A stretch of 38,216 nucleotides of DNA from Prevotella sp. (GCA_017645905.1 JAGCNO010000146.1:1-38216); one strand, 5' to 3'; numbered from the stretch's first letter, positions 24,080 to 32,346 are shown. Numbers and translations are program-made. Notes: a model not told the origin generated them from the letters alone.

Positions 24080-24574
24080 ATGAAAAAAGTAATGTTAGTA
24101 ATGGCACTGGCACTGACAGGTGCCATGCAAGTAAGCGCACAAAATGTGAAAATCGACGACAAAGAGCTCGTCGGAGTGTGGTACATGGAGTCTATGCAGT
24201 GGGAGGGCGAGAAGAAAACTGTCTGCGGCAAAGCCACCGGCTACACACAGTTCAAGTTTTACGGCCCCGACGGCGAATACGCTTGTGCAGAGCTCGCCCT
24301 TACCAAGGAGGGCAAAGTGGTGGTCATGCCCCATGAGTATGGTACCTACACGTTCAAAGACGGATGGTACTCAGAAATGGGGCGAGAGAAAATCAAGGAT
24401 GCCATAGTCTGGGTAGATAAGACCACGACAAAAGGCACCTGGCAGAAGCGTCACGACATCTGGAAGAAAATCAACCTGCCCGACAAGGTCGTGAAATACA
24501 TCGTCGACTGCTGCAAGAAGAAGGAGACGCCTGCCGAGATACAACAATCCATCAAGCAAAACCTGTTCAAATAA
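24080..24574 (+). CDS. small secreted protein, probably lipocalin-like
   Basis: 164 residues from the ATG at 24080, with a clear signal peptide (MKKVMLVMALALTGAMQVSA, then Q). The mature domain begins with LVGVWYMESMQWEGEKK and continues with alternating strands (YTQFKFYGPDGEYACAEL, VVMPHEYGTYTFKDGWYSEM). This resembles the small DUF4488/lipocalin-like proteins of Bacteroidales, but I cannot confirm the family. A helical tail (NLPDKVVKYIVDCCKKKETP) follows. The promoter carries four phased TGCAAA boxes, so it is probably controlled by the membrane regulator encoded directly upstream, and might be its ligand-binding or feedback partner (inference). A terminator hairpin in the 87-bp repeat follows 22 nt after the stop codon. 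Confidence 0.75.
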   Translation: MKKVMLVMALALTGAMQVSAQNVKIDDKELVGVWYMESMQWEGEKKTVCGKATGYTQFKFYGPDGEYACAELALTKEGKVVVMPHEYGTYTFKDGWYSEMGREKIKDAIVWVDKTTTKGTWQKRHDIWKKINLPDKVVKYIVDCCKKKETPAEIQQSIKQNLFK

Positions 24575-24595
24575 CATCACACTGCACAAGTCAGA

Positions 24596-24682
24596 GCGTC
24601 GATGAAACCGCGATTTATTATAGTTAGTAAATAACTGTAGTACCCGGGACAATGCTGGAGGCCACTGCGAAGTGCCCTCCAG
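24596..24682 (+). repeat. 87-bp direct repeat, copy 2 (acts as terminator)
   Basis: Same length and ends as 22740-22826. The first 20 and last 40 bases are essentially identical; only the central A/T stretch differs. The terminal hairpin (24655-24682) is followed by CGTTTTTT, a good intrinsic terminator for the small secreted protein gene. It stops 6 bp before the end of the convergent EnvC-like gene. Confidence 0.9.
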
Positions 24683-24688
24683 CGTTTT

Positions 24689-26209
24689 TTATCGCCGCAG
24701 CCAAAGGCGTGGATTGAGTAGCTCCGTCCAGTTGCGGAGCTGGAACTGCATGATGGCGTTGGGGCCGAGGCTTCCGAGAATCTGACTGGTGGAAACCTTC
24801 TGGCCGGCCTTGACGCTGACGGCGGCGATGTCGCTATAGACGGAGATGAATCGTCCGTGGCGCACCATGACGACGTAGGCGGAGCCGGTATTGAAAATCT
24901 TGCTTACCTCGCCGTCGAAGACACAGCGAGCCTTGGCGCCGGGCTGACCCTTGAGGTAGATGCCCTTGCTGGCGAGATGAACACCTCGGGTGCCGTCGAC
25001 GACGTTATCGCCAAAGCCGCGCACCATCTGATAGGCTCCGGTGATGGGCATGGGCAGACGGCCCTTGTTGCTGGCAAAGCTGCCGGTGAGGTGGGCATCG
25101 GGGTCGGCAGCGACGTAACGCTCTGGAGCAGTAGTGGCGGAATTAGACGAGCTCGATTCCCTACCAGTTGCAGTACGGGCCATCTCCTTCGTCTCCTTGC
25201 GCACTTGCTTCTCGATGGCTTTGTCCTGTTTTTTCTCCTGCTTCTCCTGTTTCTTCTGTTCCTTCTCTCTTTCACGGGCAGCCTGTCGTTCACGCTCCTG
25301 ACGCTCACGTTCCAGCCGAGCCTGCTCCTCCTTGCGCTTGCGCTCGGCCTCGAGGCGTGCCTGTTCGCGGGCTATCTCCTCGGCGATGATGCGGTCTATC
25401 TGCGCATTAATGGCGGCCTCCTCCTTCTGCTGCTGCTCGATGAGGGCGGTGACGGTGCGCTGCTGCTTCTGCAGCTCCTTGGCCATCTGCTGCTTCTGGT
25501 CTTGCTGGCGTACGAGGGTCTGGCGCTCCTGCTCCTCACGGGCGAGCATAGCTTTGCGGGCATCAAGGATCTGGGTTATCTCCTCGCTCTTCTGATTCAC
25601 CTGAGCCTGCTTCTGCTTCACAGCCTCGCCCTGGGCACGCTGGTAGGTGGAGTATTCGTTCATGAAGCGCGTGCGGCGGTACATCTGGTTGATGTTCTTT
25701 GCCGAGAGAATGAACATCATGCGCGACTGCATCTTGCGGTTGCGGTGCATGTAGCGAACGGAGCTGGCATAACGCGCCTGGCGGTCGCGCAGCTCGGCCT
25801 CCAGCTTCTCCTTCTCCTTGTTGAGCTGCACAATCTGCTGCTCCAGGGAGTCAAGGCTCACGCGGATGGTGTCGATGACGCGCTTCTGCTCGTCAATCTC
25901 GGTGCCGAGGATGAAAGCGTCCTCCAGCTGCTTCTTCACCTTCTGCTCCAGCTCGGCCTTCTGCCGCTTGTTGGCGGCAATGTTCTTCTTCAGTTGCTGC
26001 TGCTGGGCCTGAAGCTGCTGCTTCTGGGTAGGCTTAGTGGGTTTCTTTTTGGTAGTGGTAGTAGTGGATTTCTTTTGCGTGGCAGTAGTGGACTTCCTTT
26101 GTGTTGCTGTGGTGGTCTGGCGGCGTGACGAACGTCTCGTCTGCGGTTTCTGGGCCACAGACGAGAGGACGATGCCGAGCATCACTATCAGCAAAAAGAA
26201 TTTCCTCAT
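24689..26209 (-). CDS. EnvC-like murein hydrolase activator (coiled coil plus degenerate LytM/M23)
   Basis: 506 residues: a signal peptide (to about 19), a Thr/Lys/Gln-rich low-complexity linker (20-65), a long coiled coil (about 60-330, very Glu/Lys/Gln/Arg-rich), and a C-terminal LytM/M23 domain (GRLPMPITGAYQMVRGFGDN to the end). The M23 zinc ligands are missing: where active enzymes have H-x-G-I-D there is SKGIYL, and the HxH motif position reads VYSDI. This matches EnvC, which does not cut peptidoglycan but activates amidases at the division septum. It is the last gene of the prfB-dut-TPR-DUF4292 block and starts 24 bp after the DUF4292 gene. Confidence 0.88.
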   Translation of the reverse strand: MRKFFLLIVMLGIVLSSVAQKPQTRRSSRRQTTTATQRKSTTATQKKSTTTTTKKKPTKPTQKQQLQAQQQQLKKNIAANKRQKAELEQKVKKQLEDAFILGTEIDEQKRVIDTIRVSLDSLEQQIVQLNKEKEKLEAELRDRQARYASSVRYMHRNRKMQSRMMFILSAKNINQMYRRTRFMNEYSTYQRAQGEAVKQKQAQVNQKSEEITQILDARKAMLAREEQERQTLVRQQDQKQQMAKELQKQQRTVTALIEQQQKEEAAINAQIDRIIAEEIAREQARLEAERKRKEEQARLERERQERERQAAREREKEQKKQEKQEKKQDKAIEKQVRKETKEMARTATGRESSSSNSATTAPERYVAADPDAHLTGSFASNKGRLPMPITGAYQMVRGFGDNVVDGTRGVHLASKGIYLKGQPGAKARCVFDGEVSKIFNTGSAYVVMVRHGRFISVYSDIAAVSVKAGQKVSTSQILGSLGPNAIMQFQLRNWTELLNPRLWLRR

Positions 26210-26233
26210 AAGTATAGTCCTTTTTGCTCCCCT

Positions 26234-27097
26234 TTAAATATTGAGAGAGAGTAACCGCTGGAAAATATCCTCGACGGTGACCTGACGGTACTTGTCGGTG
26301 ATCTTTGTGCGTGTCTCCCAGTCGCTCTTATTGTCGAGGTTGGTGAGCTTGAAGCCTACCTTCACCTTCTTTTCAGGCGTGGTGAGGGTGACGTTCATGT
26401 CGGAGGGGAATTCCTGTTTGCCCATCTTGTCGAAGGCCTGGTAGTCCCAGTTCAGCTGGGTGTTGCCATTGTCGCGGTCGTGGTGGGTGATGTTGACCGT
26501 CTTAATCTTTCCGGCCTTCTCATTGACCATCCAACTGTATTTCATCTTACTGCCCTGCTCCTCGAAGTTGATGATGATGTCATCGCCTCCACGGGTAGTG
26601 GCAAAGCGTGTGAACATGGTGGAGTCGACGGTCTCCTGGCCTGGTAGGAAGAGCTCGTTCCAGAAGAGCGACTGCAGCATGTGGAAGTTGATGCCGCTGC
26701 TGCGCAGGAAAGAAACTTCGCGGTAGGGTGTCTTGAGGTACTGCTTGTTCACGCGGTCCATGATGAGCACGTAGTCCTTGGTGAACTCTAAGCGCCCGAC
26801 TTCGGCTAATCCTAAGGCCATGAGCTGGACCATAATGACGTCGTCGCGCTTCATGCGGAGGTTGCCCGAGAGGCTCACCCTGTGGTCGCCCAGCTCTAAG
26901 GAGAACTTCAGCTTCGAGGTGACGAAGAGCTGCTGCACGTTGTTGTCCTGCACTTTCTGAAGGAACTCGCTCTGCGCAATCTTTTGCTGTGTGGAGGGCT
27001 TGGGACCTTCTGTCACCGCCGGCTTGTTGGAGTGGCAGGAGGCCAGCAAAAGCGGCAAGACGAGTGCCGCCATCTTCAGGAATGTCGTCGCTTTCAT
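26234..27097 (-). CDS. DUF4292-type lipoprotein
   Basis: 287 residues from the ATG at 27097. That start overlaps the upstream TPR stop codon as ATGA and gives a clean lipobox signal (MKATTFLKMAALVLPLLLAS, then Cys21); the longer frame is rejected. The mature part is beta-rich, with FVTSKLKFSLELGDHRVSLS and LRMKRDDVIMVQLMALGLAE. This pattern fits DUF4292, whose fold resembles the lipoprotein carrier LolA/LolB group, though a role is not proven. Its fixed place between a TPR protein and an EnvC homologue in Bacteroidetes suggests a part in envelope assembly. Translational coupling to the TPR gene is clear from the 4-nt overlap. Confidence 0.82.
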   Translation of the reverse strand: MKATTFLKMAALVLPLLLASCHSNKPAVTEGPKPSTQQKIAQSEFLQKVQDNNVQQLFVTSKLKFSLELGDHRVSLSGNLRMKRDDVIMVQLMALGLAEVGRLEFTKDYVLIMDRVNKQYLKTPYREVSFLRSSGINFHMLQSLFWNELFLPGQETVDSTMFTRFATTRGGDDIIINFEEQGSKMKYSWMVNEKAGKIKTVNITHHDRDNGNTQLNWDYQAFDKMGKQEFPSDMNVTLTTPEKKVKVGFKLTNLDNKSDWETRTKITDKYRQVTVEDIFQRLLSLNI

Positions 27098-28794
27098 TGC
27101 TTGATGTATTTTTTGCGTTTGATTTTCCTTGCCAGAATCTTGTTCGAGGGGTCGTCGGCAAGGGCTTTCTGCCACAGTTCAAGGGCACCCTCGGTGTCGC
27201 CGGTCATGAAATGTATGTCGCCGGCATGTTCGGTGACCACGCTGTTGCCCGTGGAATCGTTCTCGATGGCCAGGTCGATGTAGATGCGCGCCTCCTCATA
27301 GCGCTGCTGCACGAAGAGAATCCAGGCGTAGGTGTCGAGGTAGGTGGCGTTCTTGGGCTCGGCCTTGATGGTCTTGTAGCTCATCTGCTCGGCCTCGTCA
27401 AGGCGGTCGCTCTGAAGGCTGAGGTAATAAGCGTAGTTGTTCAGGCAACCCACATTGTCGGGTTTCCACTGCAGACAGGAGTCGTAGGCTTCGAAGGCCT
27501 CACGTTCACGGTTTTTCTGGAAAAGCAGGTCGCCCATGATGGCATAGAAGTCAGAGACGATAAGCGGAGAGCTGTCCTCGTTGATGACGTTGATGCCGTT
27601 GCGGAAAGTCTCGAGGGCATTGTCCACATCCTTCTGCCGGTAATAGGCCATGCCCTGATAGTAGTAGAAAACCATCTCCTCGGGGTTGTACTCACGTGCC
27701 GGCTGGCAGAGGTCGATGATGCGCTGGTCGTCCTCGTCATCCCAAGCCATCTGCACAAGGTGAAGGCGCGACGAGGCGCGGTCGGGAGCCAGTTCAAGCA
27801 CCTTGCTGAAAGCGGCGGCAATAGTGTCGCGAGGCATCTTCTTCAGGTCCATGTAAGCTGCTCGCAGCTCGGCAATGTCGGGGTCTACGTCCTTCTGGGC
27901 CATCAAAAGGTCCATGAGGTGCAAAATCTTCGTGCTGTCGCCGTCGAGCGTCTGCTCGCTCTCGGCAATAAGGTCGCGCAACTGGTAAATCTTGATGTCG
28001 GTGGGAGCCGTGGGGTTGAGGAGGAGGAGCTCGGTGAGAGAGTCCACGGCCAAGGAGTCGCCCTCGTTCTGGTAATAGTCACGCAGGGCTACCTGAGCAC
28101 GGGCGTTGTCGGGCTCCTCGGTGAGAATACGCGTCAGCACGTTGTAGGCCTCGTCGTTGCGGTCGGCGGCGAGGAGCGAGTTGGCATAGACCACCTGATA
28201 GCCCACGTCGTTAGGATGCTCATTGGCCAGTGTCTCCACCTCGCGGATAGCCTTCTCCTTCTCGTCCAAACGGAGGTATAGCTGGCTCTTCGTCAGAGAG
28301 AGACGCTCGGAACGGCCATCGATGGCCTCCATGCGCTCAAGCATCTCAATGGCCTTGTCGAAGTCCTGCTGCTGAAGGTAGAGGCGATAGAGCATTTCGA
28401 GCAGCTCCTGGCGGCTCTTGTCGGCGGTATACATCTTCTCCACCACCTCGGTGGCTGCGGCATAGTCGTTTTGGTCAATGCAAGCCTGTGCCAAGGTCTC
28501 CATGTAGGTCATGTTTTCAGGCTCCAGCTCGTAGGCTCGACGATAGCACCACTGCGCGCTGTCCTGCTGCTTCATCTCTGCGAAGTACTGGGCCTGAAAG
28601 AAATAGACCTCTGAGGCTTCGGGCTTCAGCTCACGGCAGCGGGACAGCAGGTCGAAGGCTGAGTCGTGGTGGCCTTTCTGCCGCTGGAGCATCGCCTCAT
28701 GGAAGAGCAGGTCGTAGTCACGCTGGGAGGACTGAGACAGTCCCGGAAGCGAGAACAGTCCCAGCATGAAAGACAGTATGATACGCGCTAACAT
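27094..28794 (-). CDS. periplasmic TPR protein of the dut-EnvC block
   Basis: 566 residues with a signal peptide (MLARIILSFMLGLFSLPGLS, then Q). About a dozen TPR units run to the C-terminus (AFDLLSRCRELKPEASEVYF, AQWCYRRAYELEPENMTYME, AFEAYDSCLQWKPDNVGCLN). The C-terminal tail is basic (KIKRKKYIKQ). TPR arrays assemble protein complexes; the client here is not known. The start lies 15 nt after the dut stop codon, and the end overlaps the DUF4292 start, so the three are co-translated. The same neighbours occur across Bacteroidetes (established gene-order knowledge). Confidence 0.87.
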   Translation of the reverse strand: MLARIILSFMLGLFSLPGLSQSSQRDYDLLFHEAMLQRQKGHHDSAFDLLSRCRELKPEASEVYFFQAQYFAEMKQQDSAQWCYRRAYELEPENMTYMETLAQACIDQNDYAAATEVVEKMYTADKSRQELLEMLYRLYLQQQDFDKAIEMLERMEAIDGRSERLSLTKSQLYLRLDEKEKAIREVETLANEHPNDVGYQVVYANSLLAADRNDEAYNVLTRILTEEPDNARAQVALRDYYQNEGDSLAVDSLTELLLLNPTAPTDIKIYQLRDLIAESEQTLDGDSTKILHLMDLLMAQKDVDPDIAELRAAYMDLKKMPRDTIAAAFSKVLELAPDRASSRLHLVQMAWDDEDDQRIIDLCQPAREYNPEEMVFYYYQGMAYYRQKDVDNALETFRNGINVINEDSSPLIVSDFYAIMGDLLFQKNREREAFEAYDSCLQWKPDNVGCLNNYAYYLSLQSDRLDEAEQMSYKTIKAEPKNATYLDTYAWILFVQQRYEEARIYIDLAIENDSTGNSVVTEHAGDIHFMTGDTEGALELWQKALADDPSNKILARKIKRKKYIKQ

Positions 28795-28809
28795 AATATT
28801 AACGATGAA

Positions 28810-29244
28810 CTATTTCACTCCGGTATGGCCGTAACCGCCCTCACCACGTTCGGTCTCACTAAGTACTTCTACTTCAACAAACTCAGCAGTCTCGTGACGG
28901 GCGATGACCAACTGGGCTATGCGCTCGCCGTCGTTAACGATGAAGTCCTCATTGGAGAGGTTAATGAGCACGACGCCAATCTCACCACGGTAGTCGGCAT
29001 CGACAGTACCAGGGGCGTTAAGCACGGTGATTCCATGCTTAAGAGCCAAGCCACTACGGGGACGCACCTGTGCCTCATAACCCGTCGGGAGGGCGATGTG
29101 CAGACCCGTGGGAATAAGCCGACGTTCCAATGGACGGAGCACGACTGGCTCGTCAATGTTGGCACGGAGATCCATGCCAGCACTCTGCGACGTGGCATAC
29201 TGCGGCAGGGGCTGATGGCCGCGGTTCACTATTTCTATTTCCAT
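28810..29244 (-). CDS. dut: dUTP diphosphatase
   Basis: 144 residues, typical for trimeric dUTPase. The five family motifs are visible: AGMDLRA (motif 1), PRSGLA (2), [13 protein letters not shown] (3), ERIAQLVI (4) and the C-terminal [10 protein letters not shown] (5, Gly-rich lid). The enzyme hydrolyses dUTP to dUMP, keeping uracil out of DNA and feeding dTMP synthesis. The ATG lies inside the last codons of the CYTH gene (10-nt overlap), and the TPR gene follows after 15 nt, so expression is coupled to both. Confidence 0.97.
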   Translation of the reverse strand: MEIEIVNRGHQPLPQYATSQSAGMDLRANIDEPVVLRPLERRLIPTGLHIALPTGYEAQVRPRSGLALKHGITVLNAPGTVDADYRGEIGVVLINLSNEDFIVNDGERIAQLVIARHETAEFVEVEVLSETERGEGGYGHTGVK

Positions 29245-29714
29245 AGCTTAAAGGGATTTGCGCTAAGGCTTGCGTTGGTGTATCGGCGGTCGCCTGTCAC
29301 CTCCTCACCCAGGAAGGGCGGACGGGCGTAGGGCTCGTCGGGCGCACCTAACTCCACCTCAGCAATGACGAGTCCCTCGTTGTCGCCGTAGAACTCGTCC
29401 ACCTCAAAGGTGTGGCCATCGTCGACAGGTACCAGATAGCGCGTCTTGTCGATAATGCCCTGCTTGCAGAGACGGAATAGCTGTGTAGCCTCATCAAGGG
29501 TGATTTCCTTCTCAAACTCATAGCGGCTGAGGCCACCATCGAACGAGGGTCCCTTGATGGTGAGGAACCCTTGTCTGTCTCGCTGGCGAACTCGCACAGT
29601 ATGCCCGTGGCCGCTACAGATGTAGCCTTGACGGATGCGGTAGCTCCGTTGTGCCATCGACTTGTAACTGTCGTCACGCACCAGGAACTTCCGCTCAATC
29701 TCCATGCCACTCAT
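29235..29714 (-). CDS. CYTH-domain protein (adenylate cyclase/thiamine triphosphatase fold)
   Basis: 159 residues; the signature EIERKFLV is at 5-12 (an in-frame ATG at 29705 would start MEIERK). Conserved charged strands follow: [58 protein letters not shown]. These line the triphosphate tunnel. Family members hydrolyse inorganic triphosphate or thiamine triphosphate, or make cAMP; which applies here cannot be told. It overlaps dut by 10 nt. Just upstream lies a short GGTGAGA tandem stretch (29722-29751). Confidence 0.9.
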   Translation of the reverse strand: MSGMEIERKFLVRDDSYKSMAQRSYRIRQGYICSGHGHTVRVRQRDRQGFLTIKGPSFDGGLSRYEFEKEITLDEATQLFRLCKQGIIDKTRYLVPVDDGHTFEVDEFYGDNEGLVIAEVELGAPDEPYARPPFLGEEVTGDRRYTNASLSANPFKLWK

Positions 29715-29753
29715 GCTATTAGGGGTGAGAGGTGAGAGGTGAGGGGTGAGAGA

Positions 29754-29912
29754 TTAGCCGTACATGTAGATGGACATGAGGCAGAAGGCGAGAGCCACGA
29801 CGATGAGCACGCCGAAAATCCAGTTCACCACCTTGCGGCCTTCCTGTTCCTGCTTCTTCACATAAGCCCGCTGCTTTGCATTGAGCTTCTTCTCTTTTTC
29901 TTTCTTTGCCAT
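29754..29912 (-). CDS. 52-residue single-span membrane protein
   Basis: The sequence starts MAKKEKEKKLNAKQRAYVKK, a highly basic cytoplasmic N-terminus, followed by one hydrophobic helix (VVNWIFGVLIVVALAFCLMS) and the ending IYMYG. I recognise no family. It is a credible gene because it fits tightly between prfB (29 nt upstream) and the CYTH gene (39 nt downstream) on the same strand, and has a biased, membrane-protein composition. The basic head could bind RNA, ribosomes or lipid head groups (inference). Confidence 0.72.
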   Translation of the reverse strand: MAKKEKEKKLNAKQRAYVKKQEQEGRKVVNWIFGVLIVVALAFCLMSIYMYG

Positions 29913-29941
29913 TTTGTTTCGTATTTAATTGTTTGACTTGG

Positions 29942-31060
29942 TTATTCGTCGCTTTCTGGGAATTCCATTAAATAAGCTTTTATGAATCCATCGAGTTTCC
30001 CGTTCATGACGGCATCGACGTCGTGGGTCTCATAGTTTGTACGGTGGTCCTTCACGCGCTTGTCATCGAAAACATAGCTGCGTATCTGGCTTCCCCACTC
30101 TATCTTTTTCTTCCCGGCTTCTATCTTCGCCTGAGCCTCCATGCGCTTCTTAAGGGCACGGTCGTAGAGCTGACTCTTCAGCAGCTTCATGGCACGTTCC
30201 TTGTTCTTCGGCTGGTCGCGTGTCTCTGTATTCTCGATGAGGATTTCCTCCTCTTCGCCCGTGTCGGGGTCGGTATACCAGTAGCGCAGTCGCACACCCG
30301 ACTCCACCTTGTTCACGTTCTGTCCGCCGGCGCCTGACGAGCGGAAGGTGTCCCATGAAAGCTTCGCCGGGTCGACATACACCTCGATGGTGTCGTCGAT
30401 GAGCGGCGAGACGAAAACACTGGCGAAGGAGGTCATACGCTTTCCTTGGGCGTTGAACGGACTGACCCGAACGAGGCGGTGCACGCCGTTCTCGCTCTTC
30501 AGGAAACCATAGGCATACTCGCCACCCTCTATCTGCATGGTGACGCTCTTGATGCCGGCGTCGTCGCCTTCGAGCAGGCTGCTTATCGACACCTTATGTC
30601 CGTGGGCCTCTGCCCACCGCATATACATTCGCATAAGCATCTGCGCCCAGTCCTGGCTCTCAGTGCCACCGGCTCCGCTGTTAATCTTCAACACACAGTC
30701 CATGGAGTCTTCCTTCTGGCGCAGCATGTTCATCAGCTCCAATTCCTCGATGGCCGCAAGAGCCTGGCGATAGTCGTCGTCGACCTCCTGCTCCGTCACC
30801 ATCTCCTCCTTGTAGAAGTCAAAGGCAAGCTGCAGCTCATCGGCTTTCTGCTGCACATCCTTGTATCCGTCGAGCCACCGCTTGATTTCCTTTACCTTCT
30901 TCATCTGCTCCTCGGCGCGCTTGGGGTCTTCCCAGAAGTCGGGAGCCTGCGTGCGCAGTTCCTCTTCCTCGAATTCCACCTGTCGCTCGTCGATACGCAA
31001 GTAGCGGTGCAGCTTCTCGGCACGGTCAAGTATGTCTTTAAGTTGCTCCTGTGTTATCAT
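29942..31060 (-). CDS. prfB: peptide chain release factor 2
   Basis: 372 residues. The RF2 stop-codon anticodon motif SPF is at 200-202 (VRVSPFNAQGKR), and the catalytic GGQ is at 245-247 (SSGAGGQNVNKVESG). It has a Bacteroidetes-type insertion after the GGQ loop (YWYTDPDTGEEEEIL). RF2 reads UGA and UAA and releases the finished peptide. The frame is continuous: at the position of the UGA frameshift site found in many prfB genes (after Tyr-Leu, codon 22) there is CGT, so there is no programmed frameshift. The -7 element (31069-31076) leaves only about 8 nt before the ATG. Probable first gene of the operon to the EnvC-like gene. Confidence 0.97.
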   Translation of the reverse strand: MITQEQLKDILDRAEKLHRYLRIDERQVEFEEEELRTQAPDFWEDPKRAEEQMKKVKEIKRWLDGYKDVQQKADELQLAFDFYKEEMVTEQEVDDDYRQALAAIEELELMNMLRQKEDSMDCVLKINSGAGGTESQDWAQMLMRMYMRWAEAHGHKVSISSLLEGDDAGIKSVTMQIEGGEYAYGFLKSENGVHRLVRVSPFNAQGKRMTSFASVFVSPLIDDTIEVYVDPAKLSWDTFRSSGAGGQNVNKVESGVRLRYWYTDPDTGEEEEILIENTETRDQPKNKERAMKLLKSQLYDRALKKRMEAQAKIEAGKKKIEWGSQIRSYVFDDKRVKDHRTNYETHDVDAVMNGKLDGFIKAYLMEFPESDE

Positions 31061-31068
31061 TCAGTCTG

Positions 31069-31076
31069 CAAAATTA
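31069..31076 (-). promoter_or_regulatory. -7 element of the prfB operon
   Basis: The minus strand reads TAATTTTG followed by C, with TTGG at the expected -33 position. Only 8 nt separate it from the prfB ATG, implying a leader of a few nucleotides. Confidence 0.65.
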
Positions 31077-31114
31077 ATCATTATCGGCGAAAACACCCAA
31101 CATTTTATAATTTA

Positions 31115-32215
31115 TTAAACGTTGAAGCGGAAGTGCATGATGTCGCCGTCCTGCACGACGTAGTCCTTTCCCTCGACGCCCATCTTTCCTGCCTCCTTGA
31201 CAGCGGCCTCAGAGCCATACTTGATGTAATCGTCGTACTTGATAACCTCAGCGCGTATAAAGCCCTTCTCGAAGTCGGAATGGATGACGCCGGCGCACTG
31301 CGGAGCCTTCCATCCCCTGCGGTAGGTCCAGGCCTTCACCTCCATTTCACCGGCGGTGATGAACGTCTGGAGATTGAGCAGCGCGTAGGCTTTCTTGATG
31401 AGACGGTTCACGCCACTCTCCTCCAGTCCCAGCTCCTCGAGGAACATCTGCTTGTCCTCGTACGACTCCAGCTCGGCGATGTCCTCCTCGGTCTTGGCGG
31501 CGATGATCATCATCTCCGCGCCCTCCTCGGCAGCCAGAGCCTCCACCTTCTTCGTAAAGTCATTGCCGCTCTTGGCGTCGGCCTCACCCACGTTGCAGAC
31601 GTAGAGCACGGGCTTCGCCGTGAGCAGGAAGAGGTTGCGGGCACAGTCCTGTTCGTCCTTCGTGTCGAACTCCACCACGCGGGCGTTCTTTCCCTGGTCG
31701 AGCACCTCCTTGTAGGCTTTTAGCACGGCAAGCTCCACCTTTGCGTCCTTGTTGCCGGCAGCAGCGGCTTTCTCCGTTCGGGCCAGGCGTCCTTCGATGG
31801 TTTCGAGGTCCTTCAGTTGCAGTTCGGTGTCGATGATTTCCTTGTCGCGTATGGGGTCGATGGTGCCGTCCACGTGGGTGATATTCTCGTCCTCGAAGCA
31901 GCGCAGCACATGGATGATGGCGTCCGTCTCACGGATATTGCCCAGGAACTTGTTTCCCAGTCCCTCGCCCTTCGAAGCACCCTTGACCAGTCCGGCGATG
32001 TCCACTATCTCGCAAGTAGCGGGGACAATACGTCCCGGATGCACCAGCTCTGCCAGCTTGCCGAGCCGCTCGTCGGGCACGGTGATGACGCCCACATTGG
32101 GCTCTATCGTACAGAAGGGGAAGTTTGCTGCCTGCGCTTTAGCGCTCGACAGACAATTAAAGAGTGTGCTCTTGCCCACGTTGGGAAGGCCCACTATACC
32201 ACATTTTAATGCCAT
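31115..32215 (-). CDS. ychF: YchF/OLA1-family ribosome-binding ATPase
   Basis: 366 residues. P-loop GLPNVGKST (9-17), switch region FPFCTIEPNVGVITVPD, Walker B-like VDIAGLVKGASKGEGLGN, and the nucleotide-specificity motif CNVGEAD in place of NKxD, which favours ATP over GTP. A coiled-coil insert (about 130-190) and a C-terminal TGS domain (FITAGEMEVKAWTYRRGWKA to the end) complete the family layout. YchF binds ribosomes and affects the oxidative stress response. It is transcribed divergently from the Fur-family gene, with overlapping promoter region. Confidence 0.97.
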   Translation of the reverse strand: MALKCGIVGLPNVGKSTLFNCLSSAKAQAANFPFCTIEPNVGVITVPDERLGKLAELVHPGRIVPATCEIVDIAGLVKGASKGEGLGNKFLGNIRETDAIIHVLRCFEDENITHVDGTIDPIRDKEIIDTELQLKDLETIEGRLARTEKAAAAGNKDAKVELAVLKAYKEVLDQGKNARVVEFDTKDEQDCARNLFLLTAKPVLYVCNVGEADAKSGNDFTKKVEALAAEEGAEMMIIAAKTEEDIAELESYEDKQMFLEELGLEESGVNRLIKKAYALLNLQTFITAGEMEVKAWTYRRGWKAPQCAGVIHSDFEKGFIRAEVIKYDDYIKYGSEAAVKEAGKMGVEGKDYVVQDGDIMHFRFNV

Positions 32216-32244
32216 TGCTCTTTACATTATTATTATTTCGCGTG

Positions 32245-32278
32245 CAAAGTTACAAAGAAAAAACGAAACCCCGACAAA
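32245..32278 (-). promoter_or_regulatory. ychF promoter
   Basis: The minus strand has TTTG (32275-32278) and TAACTTTG (32245-32252), followed by C. Spacing is 22 nt, slightly longer than the usual 19-21. The leader is about 25 nt. Confidence 0.7.
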
Positions 32279-32309
32279 ATATAGCGCAAATTAAAAAAAT
32301 GTTAGCATT

Positions 32310-32341
32310 TTTGGCCGTCACGCACCATTTTACTACCTTTG
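32310..32341 (+). promoter_or_regulatory. consensus promoter of the Fur-family gene, leaderless geometry
   Basis: TTTG (32310-32313), 20 nt, TACCTTTG (32334-32341), then C. The ATG begins at 32347, only 5 nt after the -7 element, so the transcript should begin at or next to the start codon. Confidence 0.82.
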
Positions 32342-32346
32342 CAACC

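Noticed and set aside
24857-26128. 423-residue Leu-rich plus-strand frame that looks like a membrane protein
   Set aside because: It is the complement of the Glu/Lys/Gln-rich coiled coil of the EnvC-like gene; CAG/GAG codons read as CTG/CTC.
27098-27175. Longer N-terminus for the DUF4292 lipoprotein
   Set aside because: It would overlap the TPR gene by about 80 nt and bury the lipobox; the ATGA overlap start is far more natural.
26989-28281. 430-residue plus-strand open frame
   Set aside because: Antisense to the TPR gene and DUF4292 start; no promoter or family motif.
30446-31723. 425-residue plus-strand open frame
   Set aside because: Antisense to prfB and ychF, both firmly identified.
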